Source of the DNA: Burkholderia ambifaria AMMD
Lineage (GTDB): Bacteria > Pseudomonadota > Gammaproteobacteria > Burkholderiales > Burkholderiaceae
Assembly: GCF_000203915.1 (NCBI RefSeq)
Contig: NC_008391.1
Span: 1,984,001-2,048,000, forward strand
DNA length: 64,000 nucleotides
Direction of reading: 5' to 3'
Positions within the stretch are counted from its first letter, which is position 1. Each line of letters opens with the position of its first letter. Made by a program: the position numbers and the translations under genes. Below are positions 8,128-18,078 of this stretch, in pieces. The notes under the pieces were generated by a model. The model did not search any database. It saw only the letters and a list, made by a program, of their open reading frames with translations, and was not told the origin of the DNA.

Positions 8128-8742
8128 ATGAACACACATGATGACCTCTCCGGCGAACCGGCCGTTCGCGACCGGCTGCTCGACGCGGCCGAAGCGCTGA
8201 TCTACTCGGGCGGCATCCACGCCACGGGTGTCGATGCGATCGTGAAGCGGTCCGGCGCCGCGCGAAAGAGCTTTTATTCGCATTTCGAATCGAAGGAGGC
8301 GCTGGTCGTCGCCGCGCTCGAGCGCCGTGACGAACGCTGGATGCGCTGGTTCGTCGATGCAACGCTCTCGCGCGGCAAGTCGCCGCGCGCGCACTTGCTC
8401 GGCATGTTCGATGCGCTGCGCGACTGGTTTGCGCAACCTGATTTTCACGGCTGCGCGTTCCTGAACGCATCCGGCGAGATTGCCGACGCCGACGATCCCG
8501 TGCGCGTCGTCGCGCGTATGCACAAGGCGCGTCTGTTGGCGTTCGTGCGCGAGCGGTTCGACGCGTATGCCGACGACGCCGGGGTCGAGCGTCGCGGGCT
8601 GGCCCGTCTCGCGCGTCAATGGCTGGTGCTGATCGACGGCGCGATCGGCGTGGCGCTCGTCAGCGGCGATGTAACCGCCGCGCGCGATGCGCGCGCAACG
8701 GCAGAACTCTTGCTCGATACGGTGTCTCGAGCGGCGAAGTAG
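8128..8742 (+). CDS. TetR-family transcriptional regulator
   Basis: A 204-residue regulator. The N-terminal TetR helix-turn-helix spans ~14-60 ([43 protein letters not shown]), with a variable ligand-binding C-terminal domain. It resembles repressors of small oxidoreductase or efflux genes. The next gene, 55 bp downstream on the same strand, is a DUF1348-like protein, probably co-regulated. The palindrome upstream suggests autoregulation. The ligand is unknown. Confidence 0.88.
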   Translation: MNTHDDLSGEPAVRDRLLDAAEALIYSGGIHATGVDAIVKRSGAARKSFYSHFESKEALVVAALERRDERWMRWFVDATLSRGKSPRAHLLGMFDALRDWFAQPDFHGCAFLNASGEIADADDPVRVVARMHKARLLAFVRERFDAYADDAGVERRGLARLARQWLVLIDGAIGVALVSGDVTAARDARATAELLLDTVSRAAK

Positions 8743-8797
8743 TGCGTCCCAACCGGCTGCGTTCGTGCGCAGCCAGAACCTTGAACAGGAGCATTCC

Positions 8798-9277
8798 ATG
8801 TCCGCTTCCCCGGAAGTTCGTCCCCCCGTTCCGCCGTTCACGCTCGACACGGCGCGCCAGAAAGTGCGCGCCGCCGAAGATGCGTGGAACACGCGCGACC
8901 CGCAGCGCGTCTCGCTCGCCTATACGCCGCAGAGCCAGTGGCGCAATCGCGCGGAGTTCGTGACGGGCCGCGACGAGATCGTCGGTCTGCTGCAGCGGAA
9001 ATGGACGCGCGAGCTCGACTACCGATTGATCAAGGAGCTGTGGGCGTTCGGGGGAAATCGCATCGCGGTGCGATTCGCATACGAATGGCATGACGACGCG
9101 GGCAACTGGTTCCGCTCATACGGGAACGAGAACTGGGAGTTCGACGAAAACGGATTGATGGCGCATCGCCACGCGAGCATCAACGACCTGCCGATTCGCG
9201 AAGCGGATCGCCTGTACCACTGGCCGCTCGGGCGTCGTCCGGACGATCATCCGAGCCTGTCCGATCTCGGGCTGTGA
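8798..9277 (+). CDS. DUF1348 / SnoaL-like (NTF2-fold) protein
   Basis: A 159-residue NTF2-fold protein of the DUF1348 type. Typical features are [36 protein letters not shown] and the aromatic-rich [27 protein letters not shown]. The biochemical role of the family is not established. The ATG at 8798 is preceded by AGGAG; a longer frame upstream would overlap the tetR end. Likely in one transcript with the TetR gene. Confidence 0.88.
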   Translation: MSASPEVRPPVPPFTLDTARQKVRAAEDAWNTRDPQRVSLAYTPQSQWRNRAEFVTGRDEIVGLLQRKWTRELDYRLIKELWAFGGNRIAVRFAYEWHDDAGNWFRSYGNENWEFDENGLMAHRHASINDLPIREADRLYHWPLGRRPDDHPSLSDLGL

Positions 9278-9775
9278 CGCAGCACGATGACGACACGTGA
9301 ACGCGCTCGATCGTGCATCGAGCGCGTCTCCTGTGCTCAATGGTGAGGAAATACGGGAGCTGCGTGTTGAGGTGAGTGTTTACGGGAGATGGAGCATTCC
9401 GTGCGGAACGGTGTGACTCTTCACGCGCTGCGTCTCACCGATCAATCGTCGCAGGAAACGGCGCGAATGTGCTGACGGACGCAGTACCGCGCGCATCAAC
9501 GTGCGTGATCGGTTGCCGATCGCACGCGAAGCGCACGTGATTCGAACGCGGTATCCGCGGCACCTTCGCAAAACGCACGGTGAGATGCAATCGGTGTGCA
9601 TCGATGCGCGATGCAACTCACCGATTTGAAATCGACAACGACACACACGCATGCGCGTACGCATGAATGCAAACGCGCACATCGAAATAGACGAAGGTGC
9701 GCGGCAGTCAGTCGTGTTGCTCACCCTCGAACACGACATCCATCGACCACCTCGCGCCCCCTTCACATCATTCCG
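9278..9775. other. 498-bp intergenic region with two reverse iteron copies
   Basis: Lies between convergent genes. Apart from the repeats at 9340-9388, it holds repeated tgcgtgcatcgatgcg-like low-complexity sequence and no credible gene or terminator with a T-run. Confidence 0.5.
9340..9388 (-). repeat. Pair of outlying iteron-like repeats
   Basis: ATGGTGAGGAAATACGGGAG at 9340-9359 and GAGGTGAGTGTTTACGGGAG at 9369-9388, 29 bp apart, reverse-oriented relative to the origin array. Both carry the TACGGGAG variant that dominates the outlying copies. Confidence 0.75.
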
Positions 9776-10861
9776 TCAGCCGGCGATGCGCGCCGCGATC
9801 GCCTCACCGACTTCCTGCGTTCCTGCCTGGCCGCCCAGATCGCGCGTGCGCGGCCCGGCGCGCAGCACGTCCTCGATCGCCGCGACGATCGCGTCATGCG
9901 CTTCGCGCTCGCGTCCGGCGCCGTTGCCGAGGAAGTCGAGCATCAGCGCCGCCGACCAGATCATGGCAATCGGGTTCGCGATGAACTGGCCGGTGATGTC
10001 CGGCGCGGAGCCGTGCACCGGTTCGAACAGCGACGGAAAGGTTCGATCGGGGTTGAGGTTCGCCGACGGCGCGATGCCGATCGTCCCCGTGCAGGCCGGC
10101 CCGAGGTCGGAAAGGATGTCGCCGAACAGGTTCGACGCGACGACGACGTCGAAGCGGTCGGGCTGCAGCACGAAGCGCGCGCACAGGATGTCGATGTGCT
10201 GCTTGTCCACGGCGATCTCGGGATAACGCTCGCCCATTTCGGCTGCGCGCGCGTCCCACCACGGCATGCTGATTGCGATGCCGTTGCTCTTCGTCGCGAC
10301 GGTCAGCCGCTTCGCGCGGCGCTGGGCGAGCTCGAACGCGAATTTCAGCACGCGCTCGGTGCCGTGGCGCGTGAAGATCGACTGCTGAATGACCACTTCG
10401 CGCTCGGTGCCTTCGAACATCGTGCCGCCGACGGACGAATATTCGCCCTCGGTGTTCTCGCGCACGATCATGAAGTCGATGTCGCCCGCCTTGCGGCCGG
10501 CCAGCGGCGACGGCACGCCGTCGAACAGGCGCGCGGGCCGCAGGTTGATGTACTGGTCGAACTCGCGGCGGAACTTCAGCAGCGAACCCCACAGCGAAAT
10601 GTGATCCGGCACCGTCGCGGGCCAGCCGACCGCGCCGAACAGGATCGCGTCCATGCCCGACAGCTGCGTCTTCCAGTCGTCCGGCATCATCTTGCCGTGC
10701 TGCGCGTAGTAATCGCAGCTCGCCCATTCGATCTGCTCGAACTGAAAGCGGATGCCGAAGCGCGCGGTCACGGCGTCGAGCGCGCGGAGGCCCTCGGGCA
10801 TCACTTCACGGCCGATGCCGTCACCGGGGATGACGGCAATCCTGTACGTCCTGTCGCTCAT
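9776..10861 (-). CDS. dmlA: D-malate / tartrate dehydrogenase (isopropylmalate dehydrogenase superfamily)
   Basis: A 361-residue NAD- and metal-dependent decarboxylating dehydrogenase, the same length as E. coli DmlA. Superfamily motifs are VIPGDGIGREVMPEG, the substrate Arg region FRREFDQYINLRPAR, the catalytic-Tyr stretch ENTEGEYSSVGG, catalytic Lys in ATKSNGI, the metal-binding NLFGDILSDLG, and EPVHGSAPDI. Substrate could be D-malate, L-tartrate or both; the sequence alone does not settle this. It is divergent from a LysR gene, the arrangement of dmlA-dmlR. Confidence 0.88.
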   Translation of the reverse strand: MSDRTYRIAVIPGDGIGREVMPEGLRALDAVTARFGIRFQFEQIEWASCDYYAQHGKMMPDDWKTQLSGMDAILFGAVGWPATVPDHISLWGSLLKFRREFDQYINLRPARLFDGVPSPLAGRKAGDIDFMIVRENTEGEYSSVGGTMFEGTEREVVIQQSIFTRHGTERVLKFAFELAQRRAKRLTVATKSNGIAISMPWWDARAAEMGERYPEIAVDKQHIDILCARFVLQPDRFDVVVASNLFGDILSDLGPACTGTIGIAPSANLNPDRTFPSLFEPVHGSAPDITGQFIANPIAMIWSAALMLDFLGNGAGREREAHDAIVAAIEDVLRAGPRTRDLGGQAGTQEVGEAIAARIAG

Positions 10862-10978
10862 GCAAGCCTCCTTGGCTGGTCGGGCCGCCGGCAGCGTGCG
10901 CGGCGGAACATGACGCCATTTTATTTATTTCCAATCAGATTAGAATCACGTGAAAGGTTAATCGACTTTACACGAATC

Positions 10979-11902
10979 GTGAACAAATCGCCGAATCTCG
11001 ACGACCTGCGCGTATTCAGCCTGGTCGTCCGCCTGACGAGCTTCAGCGCGGCCGCCGAGCAGCTCGCGGTGTCGCCCGCGTATGTGAGCAAGCGCATCGC
11101 GCTGCTCGAGGCGCAGCTGGGCACGCGCCTGCTGCATCGCTCGACGCGCCGCGTGACGGTCACGGAAGCCGGCGAGCGCGTGTTCGCGCGTGCCGAGAAG
11201 ATTCTCGACGACGTCGATCATCTCGTCGAGGATGTGTCGACCACGCGCACGGTGCCGCGCGGCACGCTGCGTATCTCGAGCAGCTTCGGCTTCGGCCGCC
11301 ATGTCGTCGCGCCGGCGCTGCTCGACTTCTCCGCGCGCTATCCGCAGCTCAACGTGCGGCTCGATCTGTTCGACCGGCTCGTCGACGTCGCGGGCGAAGG
11401 CTACGACCTCGACGTGCGTATCGGCGACGAGATCGCCGACCACCTGATCGCGCGCCGCCTCGCCACCAACCATCGCGTGCTGTGCGCGTCGCCCGACTAT
11501 CTCGCTCGGCGCGGCACGCCGCGCACGCTCGCGGATCTCGCGTCGCACGACTGTCTCGCAATCAAGGAGCGCGACCATCCGTTCGGCGTCTGGCGGTTGA
11601 ACGTGCGCGGGGAAACGGCCACGGTGAAGGTCGGCGGCGCGCTGTCGACGAACCACGGCGAGGTGGCCGTGCAATGGGCGCTGGCCGGACGCGGGATCGT
11701 GCTGCGTTCGATCTGGGAAGCGGCGCCGCTGATCGAGCGCGGCGAGCTCTGTCGCGTGCTGCCGGACGCGATTCAGCCGGCGAACATCTGGGCCGTGTAT
11801 CCGGAACGCGTCGCGGCGTCGGCGAAGGTGCGCGTGTGCGTCGATTTTCTGGTGGAGGCGCTCGCCGGGTTGAACGCCGCGGCGAGCGACGATGCGGGCT
11901 GA
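10979..11902 (+). CDS. LysR-family regulator (DmlR-like)
   Basis: A 307-residue LysR regulator. The N-terminal winged helix (LDDLRVFSLVVRLTSFSAAAEQLAVSPAYVSKRIALLEAQLGTRLLHRSTRRV) and a periplasmic-binding-like effector domain (from ~90) are complete. GTG at 10979 gives the usual N-terminus (VNKSPNLDDL). Divergent from the malate/tartrate dehydrogenase, which it probably activates. An outlying iteron copy begins 10 bp after its stop. Confidence 0.88.
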   Translation: MNKSPNLDDLRVFSLVVRLTSFSAAAEQLAVSPAYVSKRIALLEAQLGTRLLHRSTRRVTVTEAGERVFARAEKILDDVDHLVEDVSTTRTVPRGTLRISSSFGFGRHVVAPALLDFSARYPQLNVRLDLFDRLVDVAGEGYDLDVRIGDEIADHLIARRLATNHRVLCASPDYLARRGTPRTLADLASHDCLAIKERDHPFGVWRLNVRGETATVKVGGALSTNHGEVAVQWALAGRGIVLRSIWEAAPLIERGELCRVLPDAIQPANIWAVYPERVAASAKVRVCVDFLVEALAGLNAAASDDAG

Positions 11903-11911
11903 AATCGGCCA

Positions 11912-11931
11912 AAGGTGAGCTTTTACGGGGG
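11912..11931 (-). repeat. Outlying iteron-like repeat
   Basis: AAGGTGAGCTTTTACGGGGG, reverse-oriented copy of the origin repeat, immediately after the LysR stop codon in the gap before argC. Confidence 0.7.
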
Positions 11932-12061
11932 CATGTGCGGCGCATCGGCAGGCGCCTATTTACGGCATGCAGACGCGTCGCGCGCCGCTGTGTCTAGTAG
12001 GCACTGACGCATCGGCGCCCGCGATGCGCCGGGCCGACCGACGATGGTGCCCGCGCGCGGC

Positions 12062-13009
12062 TTATGCCGCTTTCACCGCGCTCGCCACACCGAGCATCAA
12101 GTCGAGATTCTGCACGGCCGCGCCGGACGCCCCTTTACCGAGATTGTCGAACACGGCGGCCAGCAGCACCTGACCGTGCTCGGCATTGACGAACACGCTG
12201 AGCCGCAGGTCGTTCGACCCGTTCAGCGCTTGCGGATCGAGATGCGTGATCGCGCGCGTGTCTGCGAGCGGCGTGACCTCGACGCGGCGCGCGCCGGCGT
12301 AATGGTGCGCGAGACACGCATGCAGCGCCTCACCGGTCACGCCGGCCGGGAGCAGGCGCAGCTCGATCGGCACGGTCAGCACGATGCCCTGCCGATACGC
12401 GCCGTATGCCGGCACGAACAGCGGACGGTGCGCGAGCCCCGCGTGCAGCTGGATCTCGGGCACATGCTTGTGCGCGAGCGCGAGGCCGTAGACCTGAAGC
12501 GGTTGCGCGCGTGCGGCGCCGTTCGATTCGAACGCGTCGACGGCGGCACGCCCGCCGCCCGAGTAACCGGACACCGCATGGATGCATACCGGGTAATCGC
12601 GCGGCAGCAGGCCCGCCTGTTGCAGCGGCCGAAGCAGGCCGACCGCGCCGGTCGGATAGCAGCCCGGATTGGTGACGCGCCGCGCGTGCGCGATTGTCTG
12701 TGCATGTCCGTCGACCATCTCGGGAAAACCGTAGACCCAATCGGGTTCGGTGCGATGGGCCGAACTCGCGTCGATCACGCGTACCGCCGGATTCCGGATG
12801 AAGCCGACCGCTTCGCGCGCCGCGGCGTCGGGCAGGCACAGAATCGCGATATCGGATGCGTTGATGGCTTCGGCGCGCCGTGCCGGGTCCTTGCGCTCGG
12901 CATCCGGCAGCGTGACGAGCCGCAGGTCGGTGCGATCCCGCAGGCGCTCGTGGATCTGCAATCCGGTCGTACCTTGGTCGCCGTCGATGTAGACAATGGG
13001 GAGGCTCAT
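12062..13009 (-). CDS. argC: N-acetyl-gamma-glutamyl-phosphate reductase (type 2 ArgC)
   Basis: A 315-residue NADPH-dependent reductase of arginine biosynthesis that forms N-acetylglutamate semialdehyde. The nucleotide-binding start IDGDQGTTG, catalytic Cys117 in [11 protein letters not shown], and [11 protein letters not shown] are typical of the shorter type 2 enzymes. ATG at 13009 gives the expected [16 protein letters not shown] start. It stands alone, divergent from a LysR gene, away from other arg genes, so it may be a second, conditionally regulated copy (inference). Confidence 0.92.
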   Translation of the reverse strand: MSLPIVYIDGDQGTTGLQIHERLRDRTDLRLVTLPDAERKDPARRAEAINASDIAILCLPDAAAREAVGFIRNPAVRVIDASSAHRTEPDWVYGFPEMVDGHAQTIAHARRVTNPGCYPTGAVGLLRPLQQAGLLPRDYPVCIHAVSGYSGGGRAAVDAFESNGAARAQPLQVYGLALAHKHVPEIQLHAGLAHRPLFVPAYGAYRQGIVLTVPIELRLLPAGVTGEALHACLAHHYAGARRVEVTPLADTRAITHLDPQALNGSNDLRLSVFVNAEHGQVLLAAVFDNLGKGASGAAVQNLDLMLGVASAVKAA

Positions 13010-13071
13010 GATGGTCGCGTTCCTCGTTTCGGGCATCGGGAAAGCCGTATCGTCCACCGAACGCCTAGAAT

Positions 13072-13112
13072 AGGAAAAGTTGAATTTCCTGATTGCCGGA
13101 TTCAGTTTTCCT
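13072..13112. promoter_or_regulatory. Inverted repeat in the argC-lysR divergent promoter
   Basis: AGGAAA at 13072-13077 and TTTCCT at 13085-13090 form an inverted repeat with 7-bp spacing; a third half, TTTCCT, lies at 13107-13112. The arrangement suits a LysR-type regulator binding between the two promoters. Confidence 0.5.
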
Positions 13113-13128
13113 GAACGAGAGGTGACGC

Positions 13129-14013
13129 ATGCGCGAGATCAGTCTGGACCGATTGCGTACGCTGGTCGCGATCGCCGACCAGGGATCGTTCGTGGCCGCC
13201 GCGCAACTGCTTCATCTGGCGCCGCCGACGGTCAGTCTTCATGTCGCCGAACTCGAAAGCCGCATCGGCGCGCCGTTGCTGTCGCGCACGCGCGGCAACG
13301 TGCGGCCGTCGACCATCGGTGCGGTGCTGGTGGAGCGGGCGCGCCGCTTGCTGGCCGAGGTCGAATCGACACTCGACGACGTGGAGCGGCAAGTGCAGGG
13401 GCTCACCGGTCGCGTGCGCCTCGGCGCGTCGACTGGCGCGATCGCCCACCTGTTGCCGCAGGCGGTGGCTCGGTTGCGCGAGCGGCATCCGGATATCGAC
13501 GTGCAGATCGCGGTGCTCACGTCGCAAGACACGCTGGCGCGCATCGCGCAGGGCACGCTCGATGTCGGGCTGGTCGCGCTGCCGCAGCCGGCGGTCGCGG
13601 GGTTGTCGATCCGCGCGTGGCGGCGCGATCCGGTGCTGGCCTTCCTGCCCGCGGACTGGCGGCTTCCGGCGCGTGTGACGCCGGCCTATCTGGCCGCGCG
13701 TCCGCTGATTCTCAACGATGCGACCACCCGCCTGTCGCGGCTCACGACGGAATGGTTCGCGCTCGGCGGCCATCGGCCCGAGCCACGCATCGAACTCAAC
13801 TACAACGATGCGATCAAGAGCCTGGTCGCCGCGGGTTACGGCGCGACGCTGCTGCCGCACGAGGCGGGCGCCCCGCCGCCCGACGCACGCATCGTCATGC
13901 GGCCGCTGCGTCCGGCGTTGTGGCGTGAACTGGGTATCGCGCATCGGGTCGGCCCGGTCGAGCGCTCGACACAGCACGTGCTCGACGCGTTGTGGGCGCT
14001 CGGCGCGCGGTAG
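13129..14013 (+). CDS. LysR-family regulator next to argC
   Basis: A 294-residue LysR regulator with a clear winged helix ([56 protein letters not shown]) and effector domain (~90-290, [36 protein letters not shown]). The ATG follows GAGGTG. Divergent from argC with an inverted repeat between them, so argC is the likely target. The effector is unknown. Confidence 0.87.
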   Translation: MREISLDRLRTLVAIADQGSFVAAAQLLHLAPPTVSLHVAELESRIGAPLLSRTRGNVRPSTIGAVLVERARRLLAEVESTLDDVERQVQGLTGRVRLGASTGAIAHLLPQAVARLRERHPDIDVQIAVLTSQDTLARIAQGTLDVGLVALPQPAVAGLSIRAWRRDPVLAFLPADWRLPARVTPAYLAARPLILNDATTRLSRLTTEWFALGGHRPEPRIELNYNDAIKSLVAAGYGATLLPHEAGAPPPDARIVMRPLRPALWRELGIAHRVGPVERSTQHVLDALWALGAR

Positions 14014-14181
14014 GGAATCGCGCTGCCGTTCAGGACGCATGCCGCGGTGGCGACTCGACCGGACGCGGCATGCGCGAGGTCGAACGCTTCTGCCTGTCGC
14101 CGGGCGCGGCCACATGCGGGCCAGCTGGTGCCAACGCCCACGCCAGGGCCGGCACCAGCACCAGCACCCGGCGCCGCCCCG

Positions 14182-14646
14182 TTACAGCCGGTTGTCCCTA
14201 GCGAGCATCAGCACGCGCGCCCAGCGCCGTGCATCGCGCTTGTCCATCATCGGCAGCTTCCATTCGCCGCGCACCGCGTCGCGCACGCGCACGACCAGAT
14301 GCCAGCGGCCGTCGATCGGCGCGGCCTCGCAGCCGTCGAGCTGCGATAGCGTATAGCGGCCGTCCGCGCCGTCTTGCGACAGCCACAGCAGCCCCTGCGA
14401 CGCGGACACGCGCACCTCGCCCCATGCGCGATGCACGATATGGGTCCAGCCTTGCTCTTTCGTGTTCGGCGCGATGTCGCGGCGGCGTTTGATCCACCAC
14501 GCGATTAACGCGATCAGGATGGCGCCGGCGAGCACGGCGGCCGCGATCGCGACCGGCTGGCCGAACTGCGCGGCGATGACGTGAAACAGGTGAACCGCGC
14601 CCCATCCAATGGCGATGAGCGCGAACAGCGCAAGGAAAATCGGCAT
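14182..14646 (-). CDS. Small inner-membrane protein of unknown function
   Basis: A 154-residue protein starting MPIFLALFALIAIGW. Two membrane helices are evident at ~2-25 and ~33-55, followed by WWIKRRR, which predicts a cytoplasmic C-terminal domain of ~95 residues with GWTHIVHRAWGEVRVSASQGLLWLSQDG. I do not recognise the family. The patatin gene lies 60 bp upstream on the same strand, so the two are probably one transcript. A start 18 codons earlier is possible but reads poorly. Confidence 0.65.
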   Translation of the reverse strand: MPIFLALFALIAIGWGAVHLFHVIAAQFGQPVAIAAAVLAGAILIALIAWWIKRRRDIAPNTKEQGWTHIVHRAWGEVRVSASQGLLWLSQDGADGRYTLSQLDGCEAAPIDGRWHLVVRVRDAVRGEWKLPMMDKRDARRWARVLMLARDNRL

Positions 14647-14706
14647 GTCGAATCGGAATAGAGGACGGACCGGCGCAGGCAGCGCGCCGGTCCGCCGCAC
14701 AGGGCA

Positions 14707-15924
14707 TTACCGGCGGCGGTGAATGTCGTGCGTGACGAAGCCCGCGTCGTTGACGGGCAGCGCGAGGCCGTCCTTCACCGCGAGCGTCTTGCGGATGTCG
14801 TCGAGACCCGCGGACCAGTGGTCGCGCATCGTCGACAGACCGAACTGATAGTCCTTGTAGTGGTGCTCGTACGCCTTCTGCTGATAGATCAGGTGCTGGA
14901 TGTTGTACTTCTTCCCGCTCGACATCGCTTCAGCCTCGACGCACCACGGATCGTTCTTGCGCTGCTCCTCCGGCACCTGCTCGAGCACGTGGCGCAGCAC
15001 GTTGCGGTAGCGCTGTTCGCGCTGCAGCGTGTCGGTGACGAAACGCGTGCGGCTCGAATACTGCACGTCCTTCGTGCGTTCCGCGACGTCGGCCATCGTG
15101 CGCGGCAACGGCCCGCGCGCGCTCCACAGATCGACCTGGAACGCGAGCGTGTCGCGGCGCGGGCGCGCGCGCAGCACTTCCATCAGCGGCGTGTTCGACA
15201 CGACGCCGCCGTCCCAGTAGTACTCGCCGTCGATCTCGACGGGCGGGAACGCGGGCGGCAGCGCGCCGGATGCCATGAAGTGCTCGGGCGTGAGGCGAAT
15301 GCGCGAGTTGTCGAAGTACACGAAGTTGCCGGTGCCGACGTTGACCGCGCCGACCGACACGCGCGTCTCGCCCGAGTTGATCCGGTCGAAATCGCACAGC
15401 TTCAGCAGCGTCGCGCGCAGCGCCGACGTGTCGTACCAGCTGATCTTTTCCGGATGATCGGACACGCCCGGCAGCGGCGGCGGGAAGCGCGGCACGAAGA
15501 ATCCCTGCTGGCCCTGCATCATCGCGCTCGCGGCCTGCGACGCGGTGAAGAACGTGCGGATCTGGTCGATGCTGTTGAACAGCGCGAATTCGAACGCGGC
15601 CGGCATCGCGGGAAAGAACGCCGGCTGGCAGATCGTTTCCCAGAATTCGCGCAGCCGCTCGACGCGATGTTCGGGCGCATTGCCGGCGATCAGCGCGGTG
15701 TTCAGCGCGCCGATCGAGATGCCTGCGATCCAGTCGAGCGGAACGTTCGCTTCGTGCAGCCCTTCGAACACGCCGGCCTGATACGCGCCGAGCGCGCCGC
15801 CGCCTTGCAGGACGAGCGCGATCGTTTCGTACGGCAGCGACCGCGCAGCGGCCGGTGCGCCGGCCTCGTGTTGCAGGTCCGCCGCATCGACGGCCTGCTT
15901 TTCTGTACGCGCGTGCGGTTTCAT
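14707..15924 (-). CDS. Patatin-like phospholipase
   Basis: A 405-residue patatin-family acyl hydrolase. The oxyanion hole is GGGALG (41-46), the nucleophile is Ser70 in GISIG, and the DGG dyad aspartate is in YYWDGGVVSN (~223). No signal peptide is seen, so it probably acts in the cytoplasm. It lies downstream of bdhA and adc on the same strand. In this genus such a trio suggests handling of polyhydroxybutyrate or ketone bodies, but the patatin substrate is unproven. Confidence 0.9.
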   Translation of the reverse strand: MKPHARTEKQAVDAADLQHEAGAPAAARSLPYETIALVLQGGGALGAYQAGVFEGLHEANVPLDWIAGISIGALNTALIAGNAPEHRVERLREFWETICQPAFFPAMPAAFEFALFNSIDQIRTFFTASQAASAMMQGQQGFFVPRFPPPLPGVSDHPEKISWYDTSALRATLLKLCDFDRINSGETRVSVGAVNVGTGNFVYFDNSRIRLTPEHFMASGALPPAFPPVEIDGEYYWDGGVVSNTPLMEVLRARPRRDTLAFQVDLWSARGPLPRTMADVAERTKDVQYSSRTRFVTDTLQREQRYRNVLRHVLEQVPEEQRKNDPWCVEAEAMSSGKKYNIQHLIYQQKAYEHHYKDYQFGLSTMRDHWSAGLDDIRKTLAVKDGLALPVNDAGFVTHDIHRRR

Positions 15925-16054
15925 CAGTTGCTCCGAGAAATGCCGCCGTGGATGGCGGACACGGAAGGCGTGACGTCGATCGACGGCACGCCATCGTGAG
16001 TCTTGAGAATGGGCGGTGGTGCGGGCATCGCCCCCCGTCAGGGAGGCGAAGACA

Positions 16055-16840
16055 TTACTGCATGAACCAGCCGTGGCTGACGATGAACGACTGCCCCGTG
16101 AGCGCGGCGCTCGGGAACGCCGACAGGAACAGCACCGTCTGCGCGACGTCCTGCACCGTCGTGAACACGCCGTCGACCGTGTTGCCGAGCATCACCTTCT
16201 TGATCACGTCCTCTTCGCTGATTCCGAGCTCCTTCGCCTGCTCCGGAATCTGCTTGTCGACCAGCGGCGTGCGCACGAAGCCCGGACACACGACGTGCGA
16301 GCGCACGTTGTGCTTCGCGCCTTCCTTCGCCAGCACGCGCGCGAGGCCGAGCAGACCGTGCTTGGCCGTCACGTAGGCCGACTTCAGCGGCGACGCTTCG
16401 TGCGAGTGCACCGAGCCCATGTAGATCACGACGCCGCCGCGATCATCCTTGTACATGTGCTTGAGCGCCGCCTTCGTCGTCAGGAATGCGCCGTCGACAT
16501 GGATCGCCTGCATCTTCTTCCAGTCGGAGAACGCGTAGTTCTCGATCGGATTGACGATCTGGATGCCGGCGTTCGACACGAGGATGTCGACCGAGCCGAA
16601 CGCTTCGGCGACCTTGTCGATGCCGCTGTTCACGGCCTCCTCGTTGGTCACGTCCATCGCGACGCCGATCGCCTTGCCGCCTGCCTTGTTGATCTCGTCG
16701 GCCACCGCGTTCGCGCCGTCCTGGTTCAGGTCGGCGATCGCGACGGCCGCACCCGCCTTGGCCAGCTCCAGTGCGATTTCCTTGCCGATGCCGCTTGCGG
16801 CGCCCGTGACGACTGCGGTCTTGCCATTCAGGTTGCTCAT
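16055..16840 (-). CDS. bdhA: D-3-hydroxybutyrate dehydrogenase
   Basis: A 261-residue short-chain dehydrogenase converting 3-hydroxybutyrate to acetoacetate with NAD+. Cofactor motif TGAASGIGK (12-20), NAG (90-92), catalytic Ser143, Tyr156 and Lys160 (SAYVTAKHG), and the family's C-terminal [11 protein letters not shown] are present. Lies 51 bp after the acetoacetate decarboxylase gene. Together they would take 3-hydroxybutyrate to acetone and CO2 or supply acetoacetate to CoA transfer. Confidence 0.93.
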   Translation of the reverse strand: MSNLNGKTAVVTGAASGIGKEIALELAKAGAAVAIADLNQDGANAVADEINKAGGKAIGVAMDVTNEEAVNSGIDKVAEAFGSVDILVSNAGIQIVNPIENYAFSDWKKMQAIHVDGAFLTTKAALKHMYKDDRGGVVIYMGSVHSHEASPLKSAYVTAKHGLLGLARVLAKEGAKHNVRSHVVCPGFVRTPLVDKQIPEQAKELGISEEDVIKKVMLGNTVDGVFTTVQDVAQTVLFLSAFPSAALTGQSFIVSHGWFMQ

Positions 16841-16891
16841 TTCGAATTCCCGTGGTGAAAGGATTGACAGGGAGAAAGGACTGCGGACGTG

Positions 16892-17632
16892 TTATTGAGC
16901 CAGGTAATCGTAGACGACTTCGCCGAGGCCGAGCGTCAAATCCGCGACGATGTGGCGCGCTTCGACGATCTCGAGCACCGGCAGGTCGGCCACCGGCGCA
17001 AGTGCGTGCGGTGCCAGCTCGAGCGACGCGGGGCCCGTCCATGCGCCCTTCATCTTGATGTCCTGCATGTAGTAGCGCACCAGTTCGCACACGCGGGCGG
17101 TGCCGTCGACGTGCGGGATGATCTTCAACAGGAAGTTCGGGCCGGCGAGGCGTTTCGCCTGCTCTTCGATGTCGAGGTCCTTGTGCTTGTAGCCCATCGT
17201 GCCGGTCGCGACGCGCACCTTGCCGTAGTCGAGCGTGCCCAGGATGTGATCGGTGTTCACGTGCAGCGTGGGCGACGCGAGCTTCTTCGGGAAGCCCCAC
17301 AGCTCGCGGCCGCCGGCGATCGGCGGGTGATCGTCGAGATACATCGCGAGCGTGTAGCCGCCGGCCTGGCCGTTGTATTCGACGGGGATCACCTGACCGC
17401 TTTCGGTGTAGTCGCCGAAGCCGGTCGAATCGGCCATGCGAATGAATTCGTAATGTACGAGCGGCTCGGTGATCTGCAGCGGCTCGGGGACAATCTCACG
17501 CAGGCGGTCCGGATCGGTGCGATACGTGATGATCAGAAACTCACGATCGACGAAACGGTACGGCCCCATCGGGAAAGCAGGGCTCGTCAACGGCATCGCA
17601 AACGCTTTCGATCGGACATCGCTGATTTTCAT
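16892..17632 (-). CDS. adc: Acetoacetate decarboxylase
   Basis: A 246-residue enzyme that decarboxylates acetoacetate to acetone through a Schiff-base lysine. The active-site stretch [12 protein letters not shown] carries Lys116/117, where the family has an adjacent lysine pair. The ATG at 17632 gives [27 protein letters not shown]. First gene of the adc-bdhA-(patatin) minus-strand group. Confidence 0.93.
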   Translation of the reverse strand: MKISDVRSKAFAMPLTSPAFPMGPYRFVDREFLIITYRTDPDRLREIVPEPLQITEPLVHYEFIRMADSTGFGDYTESGQVIPVEYNGQAGGYTLAMYLDDHPPIAGGRELWGFPKKLASPTLHVNTDHILGTLDYGKVRVATGTMGYKHKDLDIEEQAKRLAGPNFLLKIIPHVDGTARVCELVRYYMQDIKMKGAWTGPASLELAPHALAPVADLPVLEIVEARHIVADLTLGLGEVVYDYLAQ

Positions 17633-18078
17633 GCGGACTCCTTGTTGTTGATCGCTTCGTGGATGATTGGTCGTAATCGTATGCCTGTGCGTCGCCGTTG
17701 TGCGATGCCGCATATGGAATTAATTGTTGCCGATTTCGATTCATTTGCCGCCTAAATATTGAGACAAGCGGCACAAACAGCGCGGACGGCGCCCGGTGAC
17801 CCGATATTCATGCGCATCAATGAAGCCACGATACGAAAAAGGTGAGGTTTTACGGGAGAGTTGGTGAGCTTCTACGGGAGACGGTCGCGCGGCGATGTGA
17901 CAATTGTGTGAACTTGTGTTGCAGCGCGGGCTCTAAGTGCGTTCGCGCGCGGCGCACTGGCCGGTCCTGATCACCGATGGGCCGACGGATTAAGCAACGC
18001 TTAAGCGGGTGCGCCCTAGCATCGTTTGCCTCCGACCGGTACGGCCGGTCACTCATTACGCCCCACGCAACCGGATTC
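17633..18078. other. 446-bp divergent intergenic region
   Basis: Carries the promoters of adc (minus) and the PAP2 gene (plus). The adc-proximal part is relatively AT-rich. Two reverse iteron-like copies lie at 17839-17880. No gene, RNA or terminator is seen. Confidence 0.5.
17839..17880 (-). repeat. Last pair of outlying iteron-like repeats
   Basis: AAGGTGAGGTTTTACGGGAG at 17839-17858 and TTGGTGAGCTTCTACGGGAG at 17861-17880, 22 bp apart, the same spacing as the terminal pair of the origin array (1020 and 1042). I found no convincing copies further right. Confidence 0.78.

Noticed and set aside
10930..10970. AT-rich dyad between dmlA and its LysR as a defined operator
   Set aside because: Only loose T-N11-A patterns are visible; not specific enough to list.
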